64,000 nucleotides of DNA from Verrucomicrobiia bacterium. Lineage in GTDB: Bacteria; Verrucomicrobiota; Verrucomicrobiia; Limisphaerales; JAEYXS01. Under the pieces are notes generated by a model. That model saw only the letters and a list, made by a program, of their open reading frames with translations, searched no databases and was not told the origin of the DNA. This document shows positions 49,694-58,315 of this stretch, one piece after another. The stretch spans positions 62,001 through 126,000 of the forward strand of contig DASWYF010000034.1 of NCBI GenBank assembly GCA_036405135.1, read 5' to 3'. The translations under genes were made by a program, and so were the position numbers. Numbering within the stretch: position 1 is the stretch's first letter; each line of letters opens with the position of its first letter.

Positions 49694-50445
49694 CACGACT
49701 TCGGCCTCCTCGCCACCGCAAAGACCGATACCCCGCACGGAAACGCGAATCTCTCCAGCCACCCCGCCTCCGCCTTGAAGATGTGATACAACACCTCATT
49801 CAACCCACCCGTGCTATACTCAAAATCCGACTTCGCCGGTTTATCTTTTGAACTGAACAACCTCGCCAGCAAACGCACCGCCGCAATCGGTGGAAACAAA
49901 AGTGAATTGAAATACGTCGCCCGCTGAATCTCGAAACCCGCCTCGCGCAAACGCACCACCAATTGCCCCTCCGTGTAACGCCGGAAATGCAGATTCACCA
50001 TATCCTGCTGGCCCCACATCCATTGATACGCCGGCACCGTCATCACCAGATACCCGCCCGGCACCAACCGCTCCATCACGATCTTCAATGCACCCGCATC
50101 ATCCTGGATGTGCTCCAGCACATCGAACATCGTGATGACCTCAAACCGCTTCTCCCTCAGCTCCCCTGCAATCGACTCCACGGTCCCCACTGATACCGGC
50201 ACCTTGCCGCGTTTGCCAGCAATGCCTGCATTATCCGCATCCGGCTCCATGCCATACAATTCACAATCCTTCGGATACAGTGAGTAAAGATTCAGCCCCG
50301 GTCCGCATCCGATCTCCAAAACCTTCATACGTGGACGCCACACCACTTCCTTTGCCAACAACCGCTGCAAGATCACGCGCCGGGCACGAAACCACCAGTG
50401 GTGCTCCTCGTAGTTCGAATACTGCTCGGCGTAGGCGCGTTCCAT
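49693..50445 (-). CDS. Class I SAM-dependent methyltransferase
   Basis: Protein of 250 aa. The SAM-binding motif I is VLEIGCGPGLNLYSL, with the acidic residue of motif II in YGMEPDADN and motif IV in VITMFDVLEHIQDD. The N-terminal NYEEHHWWFRARR is common in methyltransferases of cell-envelope glycan clusters. The order GT2, methyltransferase, GT-C, with gaps of four bases or less, suggests it methylates a sugar or lipid intermediate of the same pathway, though this is inference from context. Confidence 0.85.
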   Translation of the reverse strand: MERAYAEQYSNYEEHHWWFRARRVILQRLLAKEVVWRPRMKVLEIGCGPGLNLYSLYPKDCELYGMEPDADNAGIAGKRGKVPVSVGTVESIAGELREKRFEVITMFDVLEHIQDDAGALKIVMERLVPGGYLVMTVPAYQWMWGQQDMVNLHFRRYTEGQLVVRLREAGFEIQRATYFNSLLFPPIAAVRLLARLFSSKDKPAKSDFEYSTGGLNEVLYHIFKAEAGWLERFAFPCGVSVFAVARRPKS

Positions 50446-50449
50446 GATG

Positions 50450-51433
50450 CTAGAGCTTCACATCCGGTTTCACCACCCAGCCCACGGAGGAATCGATGAT
50501 GAAATGCGGCCGGTTCTTCACCTCATCGAAGATGCGCCCCACATACTCGCCGATGATCCCCATCACCAGCAGTTGCACCCCGCCGAAGAACAGCACCATC
50601 ACCGCCAGCGAGGCCCACCCTGGCGGCACCTTGTCCAGCACCAGCGCACTCACCAGCGCCCATATCATCAGACAGAAACCCACTGCCGAGGCGAACAAGC
50701 CAAACCACGTCGCCAAGCGCAACGGCACTGAGGAAAATGAGACCAGCCCCTGCACCGCCAGATTCAATAGCTTGGAAAAACCATACTTTGATTCCCCTCC
50801 CGCCCTCGCCGCCCGGTCATACGGAAAACCCGTTTGCTTGAATCCCACCCACCCACGCAATCCCCTTATGAACGCCGCATGCTCCGGCATCCGCTTCAGG
50901 CAATCCACCACCCGCCGGTCCATCACACAGAAGTCGCCCGCATCCAACGGCAGCTCCACATTCGCCACTCTTTTCAACAAACGATAAAACAGCGCATACG
51001 CCCCGCGCAGCATCACACCTTCTTTCCGGTTCTGCCGCACCCCGTAAACCACATCGAAACCCTCCGCCCATTTATCCACCATCTTGAGCATCACTTCTGG
51101 CGGATCTTGCAGGTCTGCATCCAGCACGCCGATCACATCTCCCTCCACATAACGCAACCCCGCGGCCACTGCCACTTGATGTCCGAAATTCCGCGAGAAC
51201 CGCAGACACGCTATCGACCGGTTCTTCAACGCCGCTTCAGAGATCAACTCAAACGTCCGATCCTTGCTCCCGTCATCAATGAAAAGTATGTTGAGGTGCA
51301 TATCCGTCCCCTCCTGCATCTTCTCCAGGCCAGCCAAAAGTTTTGGCAAGACCTCCTCCTCGTTGTAACAAGGAATGATCAACCCCAGCTTGGCTTGCTT
51401 TTCACACTGCATGTCGCGCACATCATTAGCCAA
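50450..51433 (-). CDS. GT2 polyprenyl-phosphate glycosyltransferase (DPM1/GtrB/ArnC-like)
   Basis: Protein of 327 aa. The GT2 domain has LIIPCYNEEEVLPKLL, LFIDDGSKD, LRFSRNFGHQVA and the metal/nucleotide motif DADLQDPPEV. Two C-terminal membrane helices (WFGLFASAVGFCLMIWAL and AVMVLFFGGVQLLVMGII) match GtrB/ArnC-type enzymes that load a sugar onto undecaprenyl phosphate. It is first of three overlapping minus-strand genes; the TMTC-like protein downstream is the probable user of its product. The start could also be the Met at residue 8. Confidence 0.9.
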   Translation of the reverse strand: MANDVRDMQCEKQAKLGLIIPCYNEEEVLPKLLAGLEKMQEGTDMHLNILFIDDGSKDRTFELISEAALKNRSIACLRFSRNFGHQVAVAAGLRYVEGDVIGVLDADLQDPPEVMLKMVDKWAEGFDVVYGVRQNRKEGVMLRGAYALFYRLLKRVANVELPLDAGDFCVMDRRVVDCLKRMPEHAAFIRGLRGWVGFKQTGFPYDRAARAGGESKYGFSKLLNLAVQGLVSFSSVPLRLATWFGLFASAVGFCLMIWALVSALVLDKVPPGWASLAVMVLFFGGVQLLVMGIIGEYVGRIFDEVKNRPHFIIDSSVGWVVKPDVKL

Positions 51434-51643
51434 TCAGCCTCATAAGACAACCATTCAAGAGGCTTGAAAAAATGTCGCTATTAGATAAGCGAAAGAGTCT
51501 GTATCGGTTAAGATTACACCTCGCTTTAATGTTTTTTTACAGTTTTCACAGGCACGCCTTCGTCGTGAACTTTTTTTGGCAATCGCTTTGCCACTTTCGC
51601 TGCGACCTTGCCAAAAGCCCGGCCAAAGCGTAAAAAAACAAGC

Positions 51644-52015
51644 ATGAGTCAACGCCTCCTTGTAGTAGATGACGAAGCCCCCATCCGTGAATTGCTTTCC
51701 AGCTATTTCCAAAAACGCGGCTACGCCGTCACCGCGGCCTCCAGTGCCGCCGAAGCCATCCGCGCCCTCGATGAGATTTCAGTGGATGTGATGATTCTCG
51801 ACATCGCTCTCGCAGATGCCGACGGCCTGGAACTCCTCGAAAGTGTAAAAAAAGACCATCCCAAACTTCCCGTCATCATCCTTACCGGCATGGGTTTCGA
51901 TGACGAACTTCTAAAAGAGGCCCTCGCCAAGAAGGCCTCCGGCTATGTGAGCAAGACGTTGCCGCTCGACCAGTTGCTGATGGAAGTCCGCCGTGTTAGC
52001 GCACAGCCCGCCTGA
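51644..52015 (+). CDS. Single-domain response regulator
   Basis: Receiver-only protein of 123 aa from ATG 51644; an in-frame start 36 bases upstream adds a basic tail. It starts MSQRLLVVDDEAPIRELL, has its phospho-Asp in VMILDIALADADGLEL, the Thr switch in IILTGMG, and the conserved Lys in GYVSKTLPLDQ. No output domain is present, so it would work by phosphotransfer or protein binding. A kinase gene follows 27 bases later on the same strand and is the natural partner. Confidence 0.9.
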   Translation: MSQRLLVVDDEAPIRELLSSYFQKRGYAVTAASSAAEAIRALDEISVDVMILDIALADADGLELLESVKKDHPKLPVIILTGMGFDDELLKEALAKKASGYVSKTLPLDQLLMEVRRVSAQPA

Positions 52016-52042
52016 ACCCTCGCACTGAATTTTCATCACCTC

Positions 52043-53230
52043 ATGTCTTCTATTGCCAGACCTCATCGGGTCCCGCTCCGAAGCGATCTCTGCGCGCGCG
52101 ATGAAAGGCTCGTTTCCCTCGGTCTGCTCGCTGGACATCTGGCACATGATTTCAACAACCTCCTGGCTCCCATCCTCGGCTACTCCACTCTGATCAAAGA
52201 GGAGTTTCCTGCGGACTCCAGCGGCCAACAATTTACCATCTCCCTCGAGAACTCCGCCCGTCGCGCAGAAAAGATACTTGATCAGACCTTGCTCGCCACC
52301 CGTCCGCAGCGCCGTTTTTCCCCGCAGGACATCGTATTTGACGAGTTGATAGCAGATGAGGTGAACAAGTGGACGTCATCCCTGCCCACGACCTCTGGTG
52401 TGAGTATCCAATCAAACCTCGCTCCTTGTGCCCTTGTCGGTGATGCCGAGCAATTTCGTCACGTCCTCCGCAATCTGCTGAATAATGCACGTTTCGGCTG
52501 CTCCACCGGCGGTCGCATCAAGGTCGAAACTGCCGTGATCCAACTTTCACCCTCTGAATGCGCCAATCTCGGCCTGCCGGAAGACGACATCATCCGGCTG
52601 CGTATTACAGACGACGGCTTCGGCATGACTGCGGAGTCCGTCGTTCGCGCATTCGAACCATTCTTCACCACGCGCCCTAAAGGTGCCGCCCAAGGGTTGG
52701 GGTTGACCGCCTGCCACAGCATCATCTACCTCCACGGCGGTCAGATAGATATCGCCTCCGCGCCCGAGCAAGGCACCCAGGTCACGGCATGGCTGCCCAT
52801 GCACTTTCTATCCGCAAATGCAACAGACGACGCCAATGCAACCGCCGAAGTCAAAGCCATGCCGGCACAACGCAAACGCGTGCTGATGGTGGATGATGAC
52901 CCGCTCGTGCGGGAAACCGTCAAAACATCCCTTATCAAAGTCGGCTACGAAGTCCTTACCGCCGACGATGGACAGTCCGCCTGGAAGATGTTCACCCGCT
53001 TCCAACGCGACATCAGCCTGGTCCTGACCGATTTCCGGATGCCAGTCGTGGATGGAGTGCAACTCCTTCGCCAGATGCGTGAACTGAACCCATCCGTCCC
53101 CGTAATCCTCATCACTGGCGATATCTCCGGCGAACTGGAGAAAAAACTCGCCGAACACAACCTTTCAGTGGAGATCGTTCGCAAGCCGTTCCCACTGGGC
53201 AACCTGGTCTCCCGCATACGCCAGTTTTAA
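52043..53230 (+). CDS. Soluble hybrid histidine kinase (no sensor domain)
   Basis: Protein of 395 aa with no membrane helix and no PAS or GAF domain. It begins directly with the phosphoacceptor region (ERLVSLGLLAGHLAHDFNN, His in LAHDF). The ATPase domain has the N box HVLRNLLNNA, G1 ITDDGFGM and G2 GLGLTACHS. A receiver (about residues 285-395) has VLMVDDDPLVRE, its phospho-Asp in VLTDFRMPVVDG and the Lys in VRKPFPLG. The signal must come through another protein, perhaps the single receiver encoded just upstream. Confidence 0.9.
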   Translation: MSSIARPHRVPLRSDLCARDERLVSLGLLAGHLAHDFNNLLAPILGYSTLIKEEFPADSSGQQFTISLENSARRAEKILDQTLLATRPQRRFSPQDIVFDELIADEVNKWTSSLPTTSGVSIQSNLAPCALVGDAEQFRHVLRNLLNNARFGCSTGGRIKVETAVIQLSPSECANLGLPEDDIIRLRITDDGFGMTAESVVRAFEPFFTTRPKGAAQGLGLTACHSIIYLHGGQIDIASAPEQGTQVTAWLPMHFLSANATDDANATAEVKAMPAQRKRVLMVDDDPLVRETVKTSLIKVGYEVLTADDGQSAWKMFTRFQRDISLVLTDFRMPVVDGVQLLRQMRELNPSVPVILITGDISGELEKKLAEHNLSVEIVRKPFPLGNLVSRIRQF

Positions 53231-53246
53231 ACGGTCTGCCCGCTGG

Positions 53247-55199
53247 TTACAGCTGAAGCCCCTGCGCCTCGATGAATCCCTGCAATTGCCTGATCCGCGT
53301 CGGGTGCCGCATCTTCCTGAGTGCCTTCGCCTCGATCTGACGGATACGTTCGCGCGTCACTTTAAATTGTTTGCCTACCTCTTCCAGTGTGCGTGCATAG
53401 CCGTCTCCCAGACCAAAGCGCAACTCCAATACCTTGCGTTCCCGCTCTGTAAGACTGTCGAGCACATTGCCCATGCGATCTTTCAAGAGGCTGTAGCTCG
53501 TCACGTCCGAAGGATTCTGCGCTGACTTGTCCTCGATGAAATCTCCGAAGCTCGTATCTTCACTATCCCCCACAGGTGCCTGCAATGAGATCGGTTGCTG
53601 CGCCATTTTTAGGATGGCCCGCACACGTTCCACCGGCAGATTCATATCATCTGCCACTTCCTCCGGTGTTGGCTCGCGACCAAAATCCTGCACGAGTTGC
53701 TTCTGCACCCGCATCAGCTTGTTGATCGTCTCGATCATGTGTACGGGGATGCGGATGGTGCGCGCCTGATCCGCGATGGATCGCGTGATCGCCTGTCGTA
53801 TCCACCACGTGGCATACGTGGAGAATTTGTATCCGCGTCGATACTCGAACTTCTCCACCGCCTTCATCAGCCCCATGTTGCCTTCCTGAATCAGGTCCAG
53901 GAAGGATAGCCCTCGATTCGTATATTTCTTCGCGATGGAGATCACCAACCGCAGGTTCGCCTCCACCATCTCCGTTTTAGCCTGCAATGCCTTCGCCGAC
54001 CAATCGAGCAGGCTGCGATACTGTTTCAGGTAAACATCCACCGACATGCGGACAAAATCTTCCAGTGCCTGAATTTTCCTTTCTTCACCCTGCAAGATCA
54101 TCTGCACCTGCGCAGATTTCCGTTGCTTCTGCAGATCCGCGATGACCTGTCTGCTCGCGAGGAACTTGTCATGGATGTTCTCTGCCACCACTGACATCTC
54201 CTCCATGACCTTCTGCTTGTAAAAGAATTTCACAAACGTCCGTTGCAGCTTGGCATCCAGCCGCTGGAACTCTGCCTCCAATTTCGCCAGCTTCTTCTGA
54301 CCTGCTTTGCCTTCCGCCGCACGCCACTCTGAATAAGCATCATCCACCTGCTGATCCAGAGCGCGCACATCCTTCACTAGTTTGCGCAAGCCCTTGGTGT
54401 GCTTCTCGCGTCCTTCAATTTTCTTGTCTTGGATGACGCGATCGAAACGTTCCTTGGGCGGCTCACAAATCAGTTTTTCTGCCAGCGCGATGTGCTCCTT
54501 GCCCGTGAATCCAAAACTATAAAGGCTGCGTGCCACCCCGGCTTCCGCATCTTCGATACGCTTGGAAATCTCCACCTCCTGCTCGCGCGTCAGCAACGCC
54601 ACCTGCCCCATCTGCTTGAGATACATCCGGACCGGATCGTCCAGGATGTCCATCTTGCCCTTCTCATAATCCTCTTCCGGCTCAGCCTGCTTGACGCGAT
54701 CCACCTCCGCCTGATCGACGATATCGACCTCCAAATTCCGCAAGCGCAGGCAAAGTTCATCTAAGTCTTCCGGCGTCACCGACTTGTCCGGCAAGGCATC
54801 GCTGATATCTCCGTGTGTGAGGTATCCCTGCTCTTGGGCCAGGCGCAGCAACTCCTTCAACTTCTCCGTGAGATCGATGCCCGATTGGCTGCGGAATGTT
54901 TCGGAAATCGTGATGCCATCACCACCCGCGTTCACTGCTGTGGCAGAAGACGCTGGCTGGATCATCACCACTAGCGCAGTTGCCTCCATCGGCTCCATAG
55001 GCGCTCTACGCGCCGTCGGCACGGCGATCTTCGCTGCGAGCACAGGCGCCGCTTTCACCGGTGCTGGCGGGGGTGATGCCTTCGCCTTGAGCGGCTTCTT
55101 GGCAGCCACCGGCTTGGACTTTGGTTTGGGCACCGCTTTCGCGGGCTTCTTGGACGGCGCTGCTTTCCGAACGACCTTTTTGGCTTTGGTTTTGGCCAT
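53247..55199 (-). CDS. rpoD: Primary sigma factor RpoD/SigA with low-complexity N-terminal extension
   Basis: Housekeeping sigma-70 of 650 aa from ATG 55199 ([16 protein letters not shown]); 31 further in-frame codons are unlikely. The first 85 residues are Ala/Lys/Pro-rich. A region 1.1-like helical part follows ([20 protein letters not shown]), then region 1.2 ([21 protein letters not shown]), a long non-conserved region, region 2 ([40 protein letters not shown]), region 3 and region 4 ([34 protein letters not shown]). It ends [13 protein letters not shown] basic extension of similar style is on Rho. Confidence 0.96.
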   Translation of the reverse strand: MAKTKAKKVVRKAAPSKKPAKAVPKPKSKPVAAKKPLKAKASPPPAPVKAAPVLAAKIAVPTARRAPMEPMEATALVVMIQPASSATAVNAGGDGITISETFRSQSGIDLTEKLKELLRLAQEQGYLTHGDISDALPDKSVTPEDLDELCLRLRNLEVDIVDQAEVDRVKQAEPEEDYEKGKMDILDDPVRMYLKQMGQVALLTREQEVEISKRIEDAEAGVARSLYSFGFTGKEHIALAEKLICEPPKERFDRVIQDKKIEGREKHTKGLRKLVKDVRALDQQVDDAYSEWRAAEGKAGQKKLAKLEAEFQRLDAKLQRTFVKFFYKQKVMEEMSVVAENIHDKFLASRQVIADLQKQRKSAQVQMILQGEERKIQALEDFVRMSVDVYLKQYRSLLDWSAKALQAKTEMVEANLRLVISIAKKYTNRGLSFLDLIQEGNMGLMKAVEKFEYRRGYKFSTYATWWIRQAITRSIADQARTIRIPVHMIETINKLMRVQKQLVQDFGREPTPEEVADDMNLPVERVRAILKMAQQPISLQAPVGDSEDTSFGDFIEDKSAQNPSDVTSYSLLKDRMGNVLDSLTERERKVLELRFGLGDGYARTLEEVGKQFKVTRERIRQIEAKALRKMRHPTRIRQLQGFIEAQGLQL

Positions 55200-55316
55200 A
55201 GTTACTCCAGTTGATAACGGGTCTGCTCGCACTCCCCACCGAGGGGAAATATCCGTGGTGCTGCCACTTAAATCAAGTGGCACACCCCACATTATTTTCA
55301 GCCGCCGATACGTCCT

Positions 55317-56528
55317 TTAGCGGCTCACATCCACACAGGCCAGGTCACCCTTGGCATTGCGGACAAAAATCTTCCCATTCGCCAGCACCGGAGCCGTCCA
55401 GCACTTGCCGCCCAACACCTGCGCCCGGGCCAATGGCTTAAATCCCTCTGGTGTAGCCTTTACCACCAGCAACTCACCCTTTTCGCTCAGCACGATCAAT
55501 TTGCCATTCGCCGCCGCACTGAGCGCCCCGACACCCAATCCGTCTTGCTTCCACTTCACCTGGCCGTCTCGCAGGTCTAGGCACCGCAAGTCGCCAGGTT
55601 TCCCCGCCGAACCATGGAACACATACATATAGTCCTGAAAAAGCACTCCCGCGTTCATATGAATCCGCGTATCTTCCGAACGCCACATCACTTCCGGCCG
55701 CCCATCCAATATTTTCAGCATCAATCCCGGCTGACTATGAGAGGAAATAAAAACGCGACCGCCATAAATTAGCGGATCTGTGGCATTCGTGTCGTAATCC
55801 GTCTGGAACGGAAACTGCCACAATTCCTTGCCGCTTTTCATATCCACCGCTGTCAATTCACGATGCGAAAGGATAAGCACGGGCCTTTGCTGCGTGGCAC
55901 TGAACGGAATCGGCGAGGCATAACCTGCCGGACCATTCGTGGAAGCCCATTGCACCTTGCCGTTCATTTTATTGATGGCCACACCTGCGCTGCCCACGTT
56001 CAGGATCAAAGTTTTGCCCTCCACCAAAGGCGCTCCCGCAAAACCCCATTCCGGCACCTTCGCTCCCGTCTCCTGCGCCACATTCCGCTGCCACTGGATC
56101 TTTCCCGTGGCAGCATGAAAGGCGAAAAGGTCTCCCTGCCGTCCGAGCACATAAACCATATCTCCATCCACTGTGGGCGTAGTGCTGGTGCCACCCTCGT
56201 AGTAGTGTGCGTTCAGCGGCTCGGGATAACTATGCTTCCAGATTTCCTTGCCCGTATTCACGTCCAGGCAACAAACCGTCGCCGTATCTCCTTCACTGCC
56301 GAGAGTGAATACCCGCCCACTTGCCACAGCCACATTGGAGAAGCCTTGCCCCACCGAAGCCTTCCACAAACGCTTGGGTCCATTGGCTGGCCAGTTCCAG
56401 CTCCAGTTCGTTTCTTGGGAGATGCCATTGAAGTGTGGCCCGCGAAATCTCGGCCAGTCATCCGCCCGCACCATGCCCGCGAGAAGCAGGCAAAGCACGG
56501 CTGCAAGGAAACAGCAGCGGTGTGACAT
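55317..56528 (-). CDS. Exported PQQ-like beta-propeller protein
   Basis: Protein of 403 aa from ATG 56528, which gives a signal peptide (CCFLAAVLCLLLAGMVRA). Mature start DDWPRFRGPHFNGIS and repeated blades such as VYVLGRQGDLFAFHAATG, LDVNTGKEIWKH and IWGR-like WQFPFQTDYD belong to the PQQ_2/outer-membrane-assembly-like propellers common in Planctomycetes-Verrucomicrobia. The quinone ligands of true PQQ dehydrogenases cannot be confirmed, so it may only bind proteins or sugars. It lies between rpoD and the PPC gene. Confidence 0.88.
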   Translation of the reverse strand: MSHRCCFLAAVLCLLLAGMVRADDWPRFRGPHFNGISQETNWSWNWPANGPKRLWKASVGQGFSNVAVASGRVFTLGSEGDTATVCCLDVNTGKEIWKHSYPEPLNAHYYEGGTSTTPTVDGDMVYVLGRQGDLFAFHAATGKIQWQRNVAQETGAKVPEWGFAGAPLVEGKTLILNVGSAGVAINKMNGKVQWASTNGPAGYASPIPFSATQQRPVLILSHRELTAVDMKSGKELWQFPFQTDYDTNATDPLIYGGRVFISSHSQPGLMLKILDGRPEVMWRSEDTRIHMNAGVLFQDYMYVFHGSAGKPGDLRCLDLRDGQVKWKQDGLGVGALSAAANGKLIVLSEKGELLVVKATPEGFKPLARAQVLGGKCWTAPVLANGKIFVRNAKGDLACVDVSR

Positions 56529-56662
56529 GCCGGTGAGGTAGCCAGCACAGGCAACCTTGTCAATGGTAAGGTGGGAAACGCACGGAATTGCAATCTTCCT
56601 TCTCCCCTCGGAGGGGAGAAGGATTGAGGATGAGGGGTGCCCCCATTGTTGTTTTTCCGTTC

Positions 56663-58291
56663 TCACGGCGTTTTCCCTTTCTCCTCCTGCTTCGCCTTGA
56701 TCGCTACCGTAATCCACCCATCCAACACACTCGCCATGGTGGAAGACGGCCCATACTGGTTCGTCAGTGCCGAATAGCTTCGCACGTACCCGGCCGCAGC
56801 CGGATTCACCGATTGCACCCGCACCTGAAAAACACTTCCCGGCGAGAGACTCTCTTCCGCCTTCACTTGAAACGTCACTTCGCCCTTCTTCTTCGCCTCT
56901 ACCGAACTCTTCGCCAGCGATAAACCCTCCACCTTCGGCTGCAGATTGAATTGTATTTCCCCGTCATAACCCAACCGGTCCACCGTCAGCTTCAGATCCG
57001 CCGTGCCACCCGCTGCCACCACCAAACTATTCGTCTCCATCCTAGCATCAAACCCGGTCTTCGCCGCACGTATGTTCAACCGATACCCCTGCTCCGGCCC
57101 GGCCATACCCGCGATATGATTCACGCGCAGAAACATTCTCCCATCTGCATTCGCCGTCATATCCAGCACGCCTTCATCTTCTGCTGCGACCTTGCTCACA
57201 CCCGTCGATTTCCCATCCGCACCATGCGCGCTCAACCGCACATCTGTCGGCAACCCGATACTCCGCGTCTGCGCCCGCACTAAAAATTTCTCTCCCTTCT
57301 TCGCTTCCCATGAATACCAGTCCGTGTCGCCGTTTTTCACAAAAGTGCCATAGACGCTTATCGGCAGCTTATTCAGCAGCGTCGCCCTGTCCTGCTGATC
57401 ATTCGGCTCGGCTTCACTTTGCGTTTCACCGGTCTTGGCCGCCATGGTCATGAAACCCGCCGGTTTGCCCTCGGCGGTCCAAGCTGTGAACCACTGCGCC
57501 ATGCCGATGTCCTTTCCAATGCTGAGAGGCGCGTGATCAAGCCCAAACACCGAAGTCTCCCAAGCCGCATTCACCCGTGGAAAATCCCCGATGCGCAACA
57601 CATACGTATGCTTATCACTGCCCTGATAATAGCTATCCCGCACCTCGATGATGATCGCTTGCTCCACCTTCGCCGTGTAACGCAACCGGCTATCCTTGCC
57701 CAAGCCCGGCTCGTCATCATTGAACGCCAGTTGCCGCCCTTGCTCATCCGATAACCGCAAAAACGGATCCAAGCTCGTCAGCAATCGCTGTCCTAAAACC
57801 TCGATCGTGACGCTCTCCCCTTTCGCCAGTTTCAAGCGATAGAACTCCGCCCTCTTCTCCTGAATCGTTCCCGTCAACACAGCTGCATTCTTCAGTTCCA
57901 GCGCATTCTTCAGTGAATTATTGTTCCGATCCTTCCGTGCGATTAACGGCAAATCATCCAGCACCACTGCTTGCCACGGCGATAGATTATTTCCTCCAAA
58001 AGCTCGTAAGAAATGAATGCCCAGCGGACTCTCTTTGGCTGGACGGAAGCGTATTTCCGATTCCTTATTCTCAATGTCCAAAGGAAAACTCGTCCAGAAC
58101 TTCGCCTTCTCCAGCAACTTCACCTCTGGTCCCTTGCTTACCGTCCACTCGCCCGGCTTCAGCACCATCGGTTCATTCGGTAAACGCTCTTGGGCCTGTG
58201 AGCATAAAGTGCCAGCACCTAGGACTCCGCTGAATAAAACCGCCCATGCTCCTCTTTTTACCCGTTTGAAACTGTCGCTCAATCCCGCCAT
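56663..58291 (-). CDS. Exported protein with bacterial pre-peptidase C-terminal (PPC) domains
   Basis: Protein of 542 aa from ATG 58291 (an in-frame GTG lies 15 bases upstream), with a signal peptide (AWAVLFSGVLGAGTLCSQA). Two PPC-type beta domains are visible: one around GTIQEKRAEFYRLKLAKG and LDPFLRLSDEQGRQLAFNDD, the second around SEAEPNDQQDRATLLN and GDTDWYSWEAKKGEK. The C-terminal part is another beta region. No protease domain is attached. It follows the DUF1501 gene by 24 bases, a pairing seen in Planctomycetes and Verrucomicrobia. The function is unknown; carbohydrate or partner binding is likely. Confidence 0.8.
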   Translation of the reverse strand: MAGLSDSFKRVKRGAWAVLFSGVLGAGTLCSQAQERLPNEPMVLKPGEWTVSKGPEVKLLEKAKFWTSFPLDIENKESEIRFRPAKESPLGIHFLRAFGGNNLSPWQAVVLDDLPLIARKDRNNNSLKNALELKNAAVLTGTIQEKRAEFYRLKLAKGESVTIEVLGQRLLTSLDPFLRLSDEQGRQLAFNDDEPGLGKDSRLRYTAKVEQAIIIEVRDSYYQGSDKHTYVLRIGDFPRVNAAWETSVFGLDHAPLSIGKDIGMAQWFTAWTAEGKPAGFMTMAAKTGETQSEAEPNDQQDRATLLNKLPISVYGTFVKNGDTDWYSWEAKKGEKFLVRAQTRSIGLPTDVRLSAHGADGKSTGVSKVAAEDEGVLDMTANADGRMFLRVNHIAGMAGPEQGYRLNIRAAKTGFDARMETNSLVVAAGGTADLKLTVDRLGYDGEIQFNLQPKVEGLSLAKSSVEAKKKGEVTFQVKAEESLSPGSVFQVRVQSVNPAAAGYVRSYSALTNQYGPSSTMASVLDGWITVAIKAKQEEKGKTP

Positions 58292-58315
58292 CACATCCCT
58301 TAACACTTCTGTTCC

